From assembly GCA_013407085.1 (NCBI GenBank), contig JACCGJ010026067.1, forward strand, positions 1 through 64,000: a stretch of 64,000 nucleotides of DNA. The letters are read 5' to 3'. This DNA comes from Atriophallophorus winterbourni (taxonomy: Eukaryota > Platyhelminthes > Trematoda > Plagiorchiida > Microphallidae). Below, one piece after another: positions 11,219 through 23,097 of this stretch. The position numbers and the translations under genes were made by a program. Position 1 is the stretch's first letter. Every line of letters begins with the position of its first letter. Under the pieces are notes generated by a model that was not told the origin of the DNA, made no database searches, and saw only the letters and a program-made list of their open reading frames with translations.

Positions 11219-12196
11219 TTGTCGCATAGCATGAGGCGGGTTCCCGTACACAACCATCCTGAACTGGATTCGTTGTGTGATGTTCTCATGCCATACGCCG
11301 TAGACCTCATCTCCGCCAACGTAACTGCTTCAACAGTTACAATAGCAGGTGCCACTGATATTATGGTAATTGTAATGGACTCGCGTTCTTGGGGTGTGTG
11401 CTGCCTAAATTGGAAATGCATTTGTCCCATTTTCGTAGATCGAGTGTTGCCATGCAGGCACGTGCTTCCTGCTGCAATTTGGAAAAACGCTGATGTAGCT
11501 TTACTCCCGGTTTCCCCGTGCTGGTTACGCCGTAATAATCATGCAATGTCAGTGGAATTTTCTTCTGGGGGCGTTCCTAGGCGAACTAATCGCGTGTTTT
11601 CATCTGGTCAATCTTACTCAGATGATGTTATAAATCGTTTGCGCCGCAAATTAGAGCCACCATACTTCAAGCTGTTTATGCGTAGTATCGATAACTTCTT
11701 AAATACGACTGGTCCTTGTCCAATGCCTCCAATCACTTTAAGATTAGACCTTGACAATATGCCACCCGCGTCCGTACGTTATGACACTCTACCAGTGGAA
11801 ACATTATTGAATATAGAGGCCAGTGACGTCAATCGTCAGATATCGTCTGCGGTAGCCAGTTACGATGAAGAAGCAAGGATTGCCGCTGTGGAAAGCAACG
11901 TTGTTCGGGTATTAGGCGTTCACGATGGCCAGATCAACGATCGAGGACGGGCAGATTCTTCTCACAACCCAATCCCATCCACCTCTCGACTACCACCAGT
12001 TGATGTGGATGAATTCTTAGGCCCCGAACAAGTATGTGGTCAGTGTGATTCTGATGAGCCACCTGAGTTTGCTGGGAAAACGATAGAATGGGGGCAATGG
12101 CCTTACTGTAACCAGTGGTATCATCTCCATTGTTTAATTACTCCGCCAGTTGTGACAGAAAAGTGGTGCTTCGATTATATGCAAATCTTTGAATGA
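11219..12196 (+). pseudogene. MULE transposase C-terminus with SWIM and PHD-like fingers
   Basis: This 325-codon frame is the longest intact part of the element. It contains CICPIFVDRVLPCRH (about 11419-11461), a clear SWIM-type CxC...CxH zinc finger. The C-terminus has CGQC, followed by WPYCNQWYHLHC (about 12100-12135), which is PHD-like and ends near the stop. SWIM follows the catalytic domain in many MULEs; the added PHD-like finger is less common. The start is not a true initiation site, because it continues the upstream transposase. Confidence 0.75.
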
Positions 12197-13374
12197 ATTT
12201 TTATATAATGTTACACAGTTAACTATGATATAATCAATCTTGTTGTGTTTAGACTCACGGGGATCCGGTGTATTTATGGTGAGTTTCAGTGTTCAGTAAT
12301 TCGCGATGGGATTTGAACTCGTTGTCTGCGTTTCAGTAATCGTTTGAAAATATGATTCGTTATACGTGGATCAACACAACGGTGAATACATTTCCCATGT
12401 AAGCTTTTATTCATTAACTTGTTGCCGTGTGTAGTTTTGTTCCAGTCAACTTAACCAACACTCTCGCTTGAAAGCGCGAACGTCTGACAATCGTCTTCAC
12501 ATTACTGATCTTAATTCTCTTTTCCTTTCCGGTAAACCCTATGGCTCCCAATTATATCAAACGATCCAAACGAGGAAGAAAATCATACGGCTGAAAACTA
12601 ATAATTTTTAGTGGCAACGCGTCACGAAGCCTACAAAGGAATACGTAAGCTTGTATTTACATTATTCTCTTCTCATATCCTATACAAGCACAGTATAAAC
12701 CCAAATGCTATCTCTTCTTCAGGTGTTGTCATCTCCTGCCTCTTGCTACATCTCGATATAAATTTGAGAGTAGAAGAATACGTCGAATACAATTATCACT
12801 GAAACAAAACTTGCTGTTCAACAAATTTCAAAATATATATTTTATTACCCATCCATTGGCTTTCTTAACCTGAGGCAGTAAATTGGACATGGCCATATTT
12901 TATAGTGCGGTCAAATGAGATAAAAATGTGTTGTGTTGAGACGAGTGGAATGTTGCTGGTGATTGTGCATCATGGAAAACGTTCCATTAGTGAAGCTGCA
13001 TGAAATTTAGTGAGCTTTTGCATGAGATTGTGCGTTGGCTAACCGCTCATGCTCTGAGATAGACCAATAATTTCCACGTAGCTACCCTCTCACCACATGT
13101 GGTAGAGCGTTTAGTTTCATTCGCCCCCTGTAGTCTGCTAGCCTGTACAAAGTGCGCACTTTCGTCCAATCAGATTGCGAGTTTGCGCGAAATCGTCACC
13201 CCCTCACTCGCTTGAATCGAAAAACAGTCTCAGCCCGAGAGATTACAGTGTATGCTTCGATTGAATGAATTAGGAAGGCATTATATTATTTTCATGTAAA
13301 CTTTATTCACACTATTGATCACAAACATCAAACGACTATTTCCTTATAACTTAAACTAGACGGGATGGGGATGT
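12197..13374. other. No gene recognised
   Basis: AT-moderate sequence after the MULE stop codon. There is a tRNA-like B-box look-alike (gggatttgaactcg, near 12308) without an A-box partner. The short frame 12611-12802 has no domain. I see nothing else. Confidence 0.4.
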
Positions 13375-13620
13375 GAGCACCACAAGTGCCTTGAGCGCTT
13401 TGTCCAGGAATCACTTTGTGATTCTGTATTTGAACATCGTAGTTCTTTGTAAGAACCCTATATAACAGTGTCATACAAGTTTAACTTTGTTTACCGCTTT
13501 TCCACTGTTTTAGGGCTCGCTGAATCTAATTTACTGTATCCACCTGATGACGGCTAACAGCCTGAAACCGGTAGTGGAGTGTAATTTCGGGGGATGTGAG
13601 CAACACAATGCATTAAACTA
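13375..13620 (+). repeat. Hammerhead-bearing short interspersed repeat, best copy
   Basis: Consensus blocks shared with other copies in the window are a 5' block ggaatcactttgtgattctg (13407 onward; also near 30337), a middle block agaaccctatata (13450; also 46785), a ctgaatctaat/ctgatcttac block, the hammerhead-like core at 13539-13578, and a 3' block ggggatgtgagcaacac (13590 onward; also near 51930 and 50200). A second, damaged copy of the middle and core follows at 13745-13805. Copies are short, dispersed and in both orientations, as expected of a non-autonomous retroelement. Confidence 0.6.
13539..13578 (+). ncRNA. Hammerhead-ribozyme-like core (copy 1)
   Basis: Every conserved part can be placed. 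Stem I strand TCCAC is at 13539-13543 and core CTGATGA at 13544-13550. Stem II is GGCT/AGCC with loop AAC (552-562), flanked by an unpaired C and T. GAAA is at 13564-13567. The self-complementary ACCGGT (13567-13572) can form stem III only between two molecules. The cleavage triplet GTA (571-573) is followed by GTGGA (574-578), which pairs with TCCAC. Very short palindromic stems III are known from dimeric hammerheads in newt satellites, and minimal hammerheads from Penelope-like elements and schistosome Sm-alpha repeats. The C/T closing pair of stem II is non-standard, so activity is uncertain. Confidence 0.6.
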
Positions 13621-13744
13621 GAAGAATGTGCCACACCCAATACGATCAAACTCCCCTTCTTACTTCATGTGGGAAATTATTCAAATTCTTATTGAATTAT
13701 TACCATCATATGGATATTGTTAAGCTTGTGGCTTATCAACTGAT

Positions 13745-13805
13745 TCAAGACTCGCTGAATCTGATCTTACCGTCTCCACCTGATGACGGCAAACAGAAAG
13801 AAACC
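13745..13805 (+). repeat. Decayed hammerhead repeat (copy 2)
   Basis: CTCCAC, CTGATGA (13780-13786), cggcaaacag and GAAA (13800-13803) align with copy 1, but the ACCGGT block and the 3' stem I strand are lost. It would not fold as a ribozyme. Confidence 0.6.
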
Positions 13806-14160
13806 AGCTTTATAGTGTATCCAAGACAATCAACAGAAATGATGCATTTATCCGGATTTAATTTCACGATAAGATTCTTTCATTTGTCCTTCAAGATTAT
13901 CGTTGATTTCTATCCAAATACACTAGTATACAGCATGATTCGTCTATAGTTATAATTTAACACATTCTGTTAATACGCCATATGTGTCACAGTGGTCGTA
14001 CAACCTTATCCACTTTCATGAACATAGTTTACTTTTCCAACAAGATTCATATGCGTTGATTTGTTGTTGCTCCTACGTTTGATTTAGACGACCTCAAATA
14101 AAAGTACAGACTATGGTATACTACCAGCGGATAGGCGAAGCTTGTTGCTAACCCCTGAAA

Positions 14161-14215
14161 TAATCGCACCAAATAAATTTGTTTTTGCCAATATATCCAA
14201 CCCGAACAACCTTGA
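14161..14215. repeat. Dispersed repeat, copy 1 of 2
   Basis: The block taatcgcaccaaataaattt, with trailing gtttttgcc and acaaccttga, recurs at 15342-15397. The pair lies 1.2 kb apart in direct orientation. A second shared block, aactctgt.ttctcgtt...caatctta, is at about 14350 and 15130, so the pair may belong to one larger, diverged family. Identity is unknown. Confidence 0.5.
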
Positions 14216-15341
14216 ACATGGGAATGTTCCGAAGCGAACACACTGGCCGAAAGAACGTTGTTATTCTGAATGGAACCTGATCTAAACATACCGTAAACTT
14301 GATACGTGAAATTTCATGCACCCAATAATTGTGTTCATTATCAACGTCTGTTAACTCTGTGTTCTCGTTAACAATCTTATGACATGAACTTAAATCTGCA
14401 AAAAGGCATCATTTCAGTTCAAAACGTTCCAGATAATCTTCGATTTCTCTGGTAGTTCCGTGAATATTGAGAGATCCGAAATTTTGAGGAAACGACATAG
14501 CTGATCGCGACGCCAATTTTAATGAATTGTATTGTATTGAATTGAATGAAACAACCAACCCAGTATTCGAATTACACGGTATGTATTAATTAATGTAAGT
14601 TTAACAAAGAGAATTTGAATAGCAGTATTATTGAATATTATTGATTGAATATTATTGATTGTTATTCGAACAGTCACCACATATGGCCAGGTGTATACCT
14701 TATTACTAAACCAAAGTCGGAATTCAAAATTCTCTAGTTACGAACATTTTGAGCCTCACAGCTGTCGTGAGTGATAATAATACCTACTTCTCTGGTTCAC
14801 CTGTTAATCTGTGGTTACATTCTCTTGGTTACCAGCATATGTTTACTGCACCCAGACATGGATTAGGTGGAACAATAATAGGTACGCTAGAACGTGCAAT
14901 CCCTATTGTTCCACAACTACCTTTATTGAACTTCTTTTGTTTATGGACGACTTTCTTTCTTGCGTCAAATTGATAATCGAATACCCATAAATCGGAATGT
15001 GTAAAGTAGTTAACTGTCACATGAAATTCAACATTCTAAAAAATATCGTTTCCACATGAATCACATCTGCGTATTTGTGATTTTCTAACCCGATTTAATT
15101 ATTTATTTTTATTATAATTTTATTACCTATCAACTCTGTATTCTCGTTTCCAATCTTACATATCATGATATTTCACAGATAGATTAACTATAACATATTG
15201 CGTTATTTGGCCGTACAATAAAATCGATACTCATGGATATAACTTACTAGTCCTGCCATTCCAACGAGCGTTGCTCTAGGCAACCTGAATTTTTAGTTTA
15301 ACTTTCTTGGCTATCAAGCCTCTCTACTTTTGATTTGTAAG
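14216..15341. other. AT-rich non-coding stretch
   Basis: No protein domain was seen. The open frames at 14749-14973 (plus) and 14829-15020 (minus) cover the same bases and lack similarity to anything I recognise. Part of it belongs to the dispersed repeat pair noted at 14161 and 15342. Confidence 0.4.
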
Positions 15342-15397
15342 TAATCGCACCAAATAAATTTGTTTTTCCTTACATATACAAACCAAACAACCTTGAG
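15342..15397. repeat. Dispersed repeat, copy 2 of 2
   Basis: Direct repeat of 14161-14215 (taatcgcaccaaataaattt and acaaccttga). It directly precedes a CR1 3' fragment, so it could mark the insertion target. Confidence 0.5.
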
Positions 15398-15432
15398 CGT
15401 TTGTTACAATATCGTCAGCCAAATGCTGCCTA

Positions 15433-16110
15433 TTGTCTCTCCACAGCAAGCAGAGGAAAGAATATTTCCTAGGTCGCACTGTTATTAAACCCGCCTCCTC
15501 CGAAAAAGATTTAGGCGTGATTGTCCAATCAGACTTAGGAAACTCAATGCAATTTCGATTGGCTGCCTGCAAAGCTGAAAGCAACTTGGGTCACCTTAGA
15601 ACAGTCCTAGGTTCGTTTGACCCCAATATTGTCTGCAAATTGATTTCAATGTATATCCGTCGTCATGTTCAATATGCTATACGGGCACAGGATCCTTGGT
15701 TGAAAAAAGATATTCAGCTATTGGAAACTCCACAGCACAGAGCGACAAAACTCGTCCTGGGACTATCTAATTATCCGTACGAAATAAGACATAAAATATT
15801 GAATTTGCATTCGGCTCAATACAGACGGAAACGAGGAGCACTAATATTCATTTGAACAGTGCTTAACCAAACAAATCACCCTTGCGGTCGTTTGTTTCAT
15901 CTTTCCCATAACACATATCTGCGAGGTCAACAATCGAAACTTTACCAACAGCATAGCAGGTTGAACTGCCGCAAATATGCATTTTCCGTTCGCAATGTGC
16001 AACTGTAGAACAGTTTACTTACTCATGTGGTACAATCTGGAACTGTTGAAGTTTTCAAGAAATCACTAGATATTCACATGGACAAGTATGTTTTTCACGT
16101 TTGACAATAA
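15433..16110 (+). mobile_element. CR1-like LINE, 3' fragment (copy D)
   Basis: The frame 15433-15855 reads as the C-terminal part of a CR1 reverse transcriptase: SSEKDLGVIVQSDL, LISMYIRRHVQYAIRAQDPW and HRATKLVLGLSNYPYE. After a stop at 15855 the frame-shifted continuation (to about 16100) still shows SRLNCRKYAFSVRNV and a VEVFKKSLD-like tail, the usual end of ORF2. This is a 5'-truncated, dead copy. Confidence 0.75.
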
Positions 16111-16220
16111 TCTAACAATATTTTGATATTTTTTACCATCCGACCCGATCTACATTTTTGTGGGTCTTGTAAAGCATAGCTTTTTTCCTGCATATCATCT
16201 ATGAATAAATCTATGAAGAT

Positions 16221-16490
16221 ATGGATGATTGTTATGTATCTTCTAAAAATTATTTGGAAAAATCTTTGATGGTAACGTTACCAAGGAAAATGAACGTCAA
16301 CGTTCGCAATACCGCGGAGTATGCGGTAGAGGTCTGGGCTCCCTGTATGCGAAAAGATGTTGTTATCCTTGAGAAAATCTATCACAGTGCAGTAAATTTA
16401 TTACATCCAAAGCCTTATATTCGATATACTTTACTCCTTTCTTTCAAATTTTTATTCATACCTTCATGTTGTGGTGTTGGAAAGCATTAA
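16221..16490 (+). mobile_element. Small CR1-like ORF2 fragment (copy E)
   Basis: NVRNTAEYAVEVWAPCMRKD followed by VVILEKIYHSAVNL matches the block HPVLDYVAQVWTPWLQKD...LDRIYQRA of copy C. The similarity stops after about 60 residues. Confidence 0.55.
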
Positions 16491-16599
16491 CATTTTAATC
16501 ACAAATCCTCGATTAGTTGAATCCTTAAATCCTTTTGGAAGCACACGTTTTAGATACGCACATGCGATATATGTATCTTTCACCCTGAAGGTAAATGAA

Positions 16600-17425
16600 C
16601 TGTTATTGATGAGTGCATAGATCAAGCCGAGTAGAGGCCTAACACCCTCACGGCTGAGAGTTTCAGAACCACGTGCCCTGAGTTGACTGATTCAAAGGAC
16701 TTAACAGAGTCAAAATAGAAGATTTGTACAGACAAACCATCAACAATTCTCTTAGTGACCTAGTTTAGAAAGCCGAACAAGTTAGTCAGATATGACCTAT
16801 ATTTTAGGAATCGGTGTTGTGAGGTATTCTGTAATGAATGTTTGTGTAGGTATCCACAAATTTTCTCTCTGATCTACCTTTCCATGATTTTCCATATTAC
16901 ACTTGTGAGGCTCACCAGTATATAATTTTTTACCCCAGAGTATCTCCTATCATATGGATAAGCACTACAATGAAACACTAATAACTTTGTGGACACCCGA
17001 ATCATTTCTAGATAATCGGCGAACATCTCATTCAACTACCATCAGATTTCGGTCATGTTTATGACTCACAAAAGTGCAGCATTACATCATTCAGATATAT
17101 TTCATAAAGAATATGTGCTCCAATACTTTATTTTGGGAATGTTTACTTGCGTTTTCAAAATGAACGCGAAAGCTTTTTGTTTCGAACTATTTCAGGAGTA
17201 GACGTAAAAGGAGCTAGATAAATTGCTCTCTCCGTCAGACAACAAAGGATCAAACACTTTCTGGCCGTATGTTTTTCTGCTCAGTACATAGTCCAAAAGA
17301 ACGTCGGATAAAGAAATCCTAGCATTTGTTGCACATCTAACCAGTGATTCCAGGTAGTACGTTGCCCACGTTCTGATTGAGCTGGCATTATGAGTTCCCT
17401 GCAATGATTTCATCGGTAAGCTCAT
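16600..17425 (-). mobile_element. Heavily decayed LINE reverse-transcriptase fragment (copy F)
   Basis: On the minus strand, near 16820-16600, the reading QHRFLKYRSYLTNLFGFLN continues with a VDGLSVQIFYFDSVKSFESVNS-like stretch, which corresponds to the QHGF...SCLTNLL and D.SKAFD blocks of non-LTR reverse transcriptases. The frame 17425-17192 lies upstream in the same orientation but has no clear motif. Several stops interrupt it. Confidence 0.5.
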
Positions 17426-17429
17426 TCAA

Positions 17430-18870
17430 CAAATTACCAACTCTTTTTGAGTGCACAATTCTTTATTTCAAACGTTTTTTCCTATGCACCAGGATACTTT
17501 AAGCATGATCATGGATTCCGGAGACCTCAGCGATAGGGAAATCTTGCGCAAATTTCAACGCATGGTCCGAATAATAGCATAGGAGTTAACAACAAGTCGT
17601 AGGGCACAAGTAGATTGCAAAACGATATGATGTTGACTTCATACGATTTCTCAACAATCTGAAGTATATGTGAAGGTAAATTTCGTCAAGCCGCAAAAGG
17701 TTTTAGCCTAATCTCATAAAGGTATCTCTTGTGAAATCTTAGATGAGAATTATTCTCCATTGGAGAAAAAAGAATACTAATATAATTAGGAATATCCTAA
17801 AACAGCATCCTCGCTTAAACATCGTTTATATAATACATTTATAAAAATCGATGTGGCAAAAATGCATGAGCTTGTCCGAACCCAAATTTTTCCAGAGATG
17901 GTCACAATAGTTTAAATTAATTGTAACAAGTGGATTCAAATGAATGAATTTCAAAAAAAGTTTAACTCTTTTTACAAAATACGACTAAAAATTCAGCCGA
18001 TTTGCTGGACACCAGGATTATATAAGAACATAAATGCCTAAGTTTGGTTATGGCTTTCCTTTTTGATGAACGGGAAATGGTTCAAACATTCCGAAATACA
18101 TTTTGTGAAGGCTTAATATCAGCGTTCAGTGTTCATTATAAAACTGTGAAATTTTTTCAGAAACTCCGTCATGATGGTGAGCATAATGTTAAAGATGTAT
18201 CGTAGAGTGATGGGTAAAGATATCAGAATCCTGATCGATCTATCTTTGGACGATTCAACGAAAATACGAGAAGCTATTCGAAAAATTAAAAAGCGCAAGA
18301 CTACTGGCGAAACCATTTTGCGCATTGTGCATTCCCGGGTGGCAAAATTCGTTTCAGAAGTTTGCAAGTCGATTTTGATGGTATTTCTTGGGAGGAATTC
18401 TGATTAAGCAATGTAAAAAGGAACATATTTCAACTCGTGAGACAAGTTACAATATGTTCAACGTTTTACTAAAAAAATTCTATTACAGACGTGAAAATTC
18501 CTATTGTATAAGCAGATTTCTTGTTTAATTTAATCTAGCGGTGTATACAAGTGAAAAAACGATTATCAATATAAGCATAAAGCTAAATTCTATTACCCTT
18601 TATCATTACTAACCTATCCGATTTATTCAAGTTTCGACTTCACCTGTATCTTAGCCTTACAGCGCACTCATAGCGGAGATTTCTGAAGTTTTCAAATTTC
18701 AGTCGATAACATCTGCTATTAAACATACGGTTGATAAACACATACTAACCACCGGTCTTCCAGTTTTCCTAGACCACGCAGACTTGCTTTTAATAAGCTA
18801 GCGGTCGCAAAACCTAAGTTTCAGCATATGATGGAACTTAACATTATCTTCTCTTTAACTTCTCCATAAG
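17430..18870. other. AT-rich stretch with one weak LINE-like frame
   Basis: No confident gene. The plus-strand frame 18171-18407 contains IREAIRKIKKRKTTGE, which loosely resembles the start of a LINE reverse transcriptase (usually AIRxLKxGKAxGPD), but it covers only this short patch and overlaps an antisense frame. I leave it unassigned. Confidence 0.35.
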
Positions 18871-20754
18871 TTGAAAAGTGCCAGGCAGACACATGTCGTA
18901 TTTGCGGTAATTATCGAGTACTCAACGGAATCATCGTCATTAAATGGAGAAACTGTCTCTTCAAAGCTAGATTTGGTTTGTACGCACAATGAAATCCGTA
19001 TTGCGGAAATTGACATTCAAATGAGAGCGGTTACGAACCCTTTGAGATTTTTTAATTTTTCTGAATGCCTGCTATCTTCAAAACGCCACTTAGAACTTCA
19101 AACGATTTACAGACCGCTTTCTTCTAAGCATTGTCTTACGTTCAGTTGTATATTGATGACTCTTAAGTCTCAAACTAAACACGAACAGAGCTCGACATTC
19201 ATCTACGTACAGTCCTCGAACGCTAGTCGGAATATGTTATTGTTTTGAACCCCGACAAATGGATTTTTGGTATGCCATCTCTTGAATGTTTGGGCCACAA
19301 CTTCGACTCATCCGCGATTATCCGCGCCTATATTCAATTCGTCAACTGCGTCGATTTCGCGCCCCAGTCAATTACTGTAGATGCTTTATACATCTTTCCG
19401 AAAAGTTAGCTCAACCGCTTCCAGATTTATTTCACTAAAAAAGCGAGATTTTCCAAGGAACGCAGAACCGGATGAAGCTTTTATGGCATTTATAACAGCT
19501 CACAGTAGAGCAATCACTCTGACTTATATGTCGACTGAGGCAAATGCTGGCTTATCACTAGTAACCGATGCGGTTGTCTCAGCACTCTAACAAGAGTTCA
19601 AGAATACGACTATCTATAAATTTATTTTCACGTTGGCTAAAACCGGCTCAAACAAGATATAAAACATTTGGTAGGTAGCCACTCGCTGTATGCTATTTCA
19701 TCAGTCATTTCAGGCATCTTCTTTAAGGTCAATACTTATCGGTTTACACTGACCGCAAAACGGTTGACATCTGCACTCGCGGCGATATCAGATCGTTATT
19801 TACGCCGCGAGATTCGCCAGTTAGATTATATTTTTTCCATTCATAAGCGACAATGGTTCCTTACACGGTTCGCCAAATAAAGTCGTGAATACTTTCTCTC
19901 GAATTCACTTAACTTTCATTGACCTGCCCTAAATGGACTTGGAACATTTTCACTTCGGTAGGAAAATGACCCTTAATAAATCGATACATAACATCACATT
20001 CGTGTGAAATCCACAGTATTCCGATACCCGATTTCAAATTTCATTTTGTTTGTGATATGTATACTTGTAAAGCTCGTCCAATTTTCTTTCCTTATTCGAA
20101 ATCAGCACAGAAATGTCTGCGGATCAAACAATTCGGCGTTCGAAACACCACAGACATATTTTGATTCGTCATTAGATCTTAAAACTCTGCAGTATGTCAG
20201 TCGTCATGGTAAAGTCCGGCGTTCCTCCTTTACTTATCACGATAAGAATTACTTCAACCACTCTCGGGAGTAAGTGATCTAGCTCAAATCTTCGCAACTA
20301 TTTTCAAACATTCTAGTCGGGTGGGCGCTTATTTTAGGTCTTCTGCTAATTCGGTTAGTAAATTAGCACAATACAGGATATTGGTGTAGACCGCAAGAAT
20401 GTCATGGTGAGGTTGGCCAGCTTATATCAATGAGCGAAGACTGTGGGAATTTTGCCGTGTCCACATAAAGATGAACTCCGTGTAAACACATTTCTTAATC
20501 TTATCTTGACTTCTTCGCATTTGGCGTCAACGACGAGGCGGTCGAGTGATGAACTCTGCCGACCATTCGCGCGTACGGACGTATATTTCGGCGCTCCTAC
20601 GTTTTTGAATCTACTTCACTCCCAGTTTGTCGTATCTGGATATTTTATATCTTTTTGGATTCCTCTCATTACAAGCATGGTGAACACAATATTCTTGGAG
20701 AGAAAACACGCAATTTTTAAAGAAATTTATCCTTTACCTTCTGAACCAAACTGA
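18871..20754 (+). mobile_element. Decayed Ty3/Gypsy LTR-retrotransposon pol
   Basis: The reading SSKLDLVCTHNEIRIAEIDI and RAVTNPLRFFNF (about 18950-19060) is the Gypsy reverse-transcriptase A-C region. YIDD, a form of the catalytic YxDD box, is at 19149-19160. NPDKWIFGMPSLECLGHNFD follows (19250-19310). The RNase H region gives SLVTDAVVSAL (19550-19588) and ALAAISDRYLRREIRQLDYI (19760-19835). Later frames up to 20754 may be integrase remnants, but I could not confirm the HHCC finger. Many stops and frame changes make it non-functional. No LTRs were found. Confidence 0.7.
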
Positions 20755-21032
20755 ACCCACTCGTGCAAGTTTAAGTAAACTACGGAATATTCGACTGATT
20801 TTACGACTGTTCGAAAGAGCTCGAACTTCTACTTCGCTTGACACATTAGACCACAAAATCGGATCCAATTTCGAAGAGATACGCGGCTTTTCACCCATAC
20901 TACTCTAGGCGCGATTTTTCTCTCACTTAGTTCGTTTCATCCGCTACAAAACCCGTCTACACATCATACGGACCTACACGAGCACACCTACTTACCCGAA
21001 CCTCACAAACGAAGCCCATTGACAGCGGTCAC

Positions 21033-22267
21033 GTGTGCAAACTTTGTCGGGAGGCCGTAAGCCGCAAAGCCCGACAGGCTAATCGTTTTGTTTGTCGTGA
21101 GAAGGTTCATAAGAAGTGCGATGCTACTTTGACCGTCGATGCCCTTACGGTTATCAATGAAGACGAAATTCCAGGAGTTTGCTACATCTGTCAGATATGC
21201 AGATCTCGATCGAGAAATTGTACGAAGATAACTGTGAGCTCACAGACCGACGCGGATACGAAAATTTTATGTTTAGAGAGTAGTGTCCAAAGAATCGAAG
21301 GTCTGCTAAACGAGCTGCTGATTGGTAAGCTCGGATCTAGAGCAGATTGTGAATATCATGTCACTTCCCCGGTTATAGAAAGGCAGCAAACCGAAAAAGG
21401 TGATGATCAACCTCTACGCAAGCGCCCACATAATTCGAAACAATTTTCTGACGCGAACTCCTCTGGCACTTAAATGGTTACGAAGACCACGATGCCTGCT
21501 CATCAGGAGGTTCCGCTCAAACAATCGGTTTTAAATCCTAATGTTGCCGCCCCAAAGATCGCAAAAATCTCACTTTAATCTGTACCAACATACAGGAGTC
21601 TAGCCGGACACTCCTGGCGAATAGACAACGATACGACCTAGAACAATGGTCCAAACATTTTACGTTGATGTGGTTGGAAACGATAAAACCTTCAGCTGTT
21701 ACACGTTTGGTTCGTCACCAAAGCTCCCCAGACCTCGGCGAAGAGCGGCTACTAAAAGTAACACTAAACAGTGAGAGGGATATGGAGATCGTTCTTCTGA
21801 ATTCTTACATGTTACGTGACATACCTACGTGCAATACTCGAATCTACGCCGATATACCCTGGTGGGAACGAAAAGGAGGCGGAGACGTCCGTAAGAAAAT
21901 CAATGAGCGCAGTCTGATCCTTATAGGCGTTCCAGAGGCTACCAGTACAACAGAGGCCGCGAAACAACAGCAACACGATTATAAACAGTGGTTATACGTT
22001 ACAGAAGCAATTGGAGCACGCGAAAGTGTTGTCGCGAATACCTTCAAGATAACGAGGTCATCAAACTACAAAGGCGATGGACCACCCCCTTTAAAACTCA
22101 CTTTCTTAACTTCTGCTATGACAGCCTTCGTCAGACAAAATTGGAAAATACACAGGAAAAATATCCCCAATGACCTCAGACTCAGCATACCGAAGGCTGC
22201 CTCCGAAACACAAGCTACAGCAACGCCGTGCGAAGATACGGACAGACTAAACTCCGAAGTTGTTTAA
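21033..22267 (+). pseudogene. CR1 ORF1 (PHD-like finger plus RNA-binding-like domain)
   Basis: The first frame (21033-21473) starts CKLCREAVSRKARQANRFVC and includes HKKCDATLTVDALTV and GVCYICQICR, a Cys/His pattern like a PHD finger. A coiled-coil-like helix follows (SSVQRIEGLLNELLIGKL). After a stop, the frame 21665-22267 carries DIPWWERKGGGDVRKK, SLILIGVPEATST and NYKGDGPPPLKLTFLTSAM, the C-terminal domain seen in copies A, B and C. Such proteins bind element RNA in related LINEs; the function here is inferred. Confidence 0.75.
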
Positions 22268-23097
22268 AAAACTGCAATGGTCCGGCTCTCAGGGGGTCGG
22301 ACATACAAATATCATCCGCATAGGCTCGCTACACACGAAAACCACTGTTAAATGCCTATACACAAATGCACAGTGCTTGCGGAACAAAATCGCCGAATTA
22401 TCCCATTTTAACACTCTTTTTTCTGCTGACATCATTGCTGTTACCGAAACATGGTTTTACGATCAGGTGAACGATTGCGAGCTAACACTTCCCAACATGA
22501 TCCTACTTCGACGAGACCGTTCAAGATCAGGTGGTGGAGTTGCTTTGTATTATAACGAACGTCTTCAATGCACAGCTGTACCTGACACAAGGTTTGAGCT
22601 AGAGGACACCATGTGGTGTAGCCTTCGCTTGGAAACTGGAGAGAACTGTATACTTGGTGTGATCTACCGCTCGCCCAACTCTTCCGATGCCCACAATGAA
22701 ACGTTGTTACAAATGATGCGCAACGCTGGAAACCTTAGAGGATGCCAATTGTTAATAATGGGTGATTTTAACCTCCCACATCTCTACACCAAAAGTGTGC
22801 ATACTCAGCAATCCTTTAAGTACAAATTCCGTGAGATAATCACTTTCACTCCCCTATGCAACCATGTCCGTTCATTCAATCAACAATAGGGCCTCCGAAG
22901 CAACAACAGTAGAGTCAGTGGAGTATCATAGTCCTTTGGGGCTAAGTGACCATCTGGTGTTGTCCTTCGAATTCGTGTGCAACGCCAGAAGGGTGTCGGG
23001 AGAGTCGATTACTTCGGCCTTCGCGGTGCCATTACGATTACGGAGGGAAAACATCTCGATCTTACGAATGCAGAAACTCATTGTTCTAATCTGTTAA
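22260..23097 (+). pseudogene. CR1 ORF2 endonuclease domain
   Basis: The AP-like endonuclease blocks appear in order: CLYTNAQCLRNKIAEL, DIIAVTETWF, RSRSGGGVALYYNERLQC, CILGVIYRSPNSS and LLIMGDFNLPHL. A frameshift near 22870 moves the last block, LGLSDHLVLSFEF with the catalytic SDH, into the frame 22864-23097. The first half is nearly intact, and the fragment at 46.6 kb matches it closely. Confidence 0.8.

Larger units (their letters stand above)
9857..12196 (+). mobile_element. Mutator-like (MULE) DNA transposon, coding body
   Basis: Three consecutive plus-strand blocks have the domain order of an animal MULE transposase: a FAR1/FLYWCH-like zinc-binding domain, the MULE DDE catalytic domain, and a SWIM zinc finger followed by a PHD-like finger. 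The blocks are in different frames, with at least one stop in the catalytic part. Terminal inverted repeats and the expected 8-9 bp target duplication were not located, so the true ends are unknown. Confidence 0.75.

Noticed and set aside
18171..18407. Frame with IREAIRKIKKRKTTGE as a LINE reverse transcriptase
   Set aside because: The similarity is one short, lysine-rich patch with no neighbouring LINE motif in any frame.
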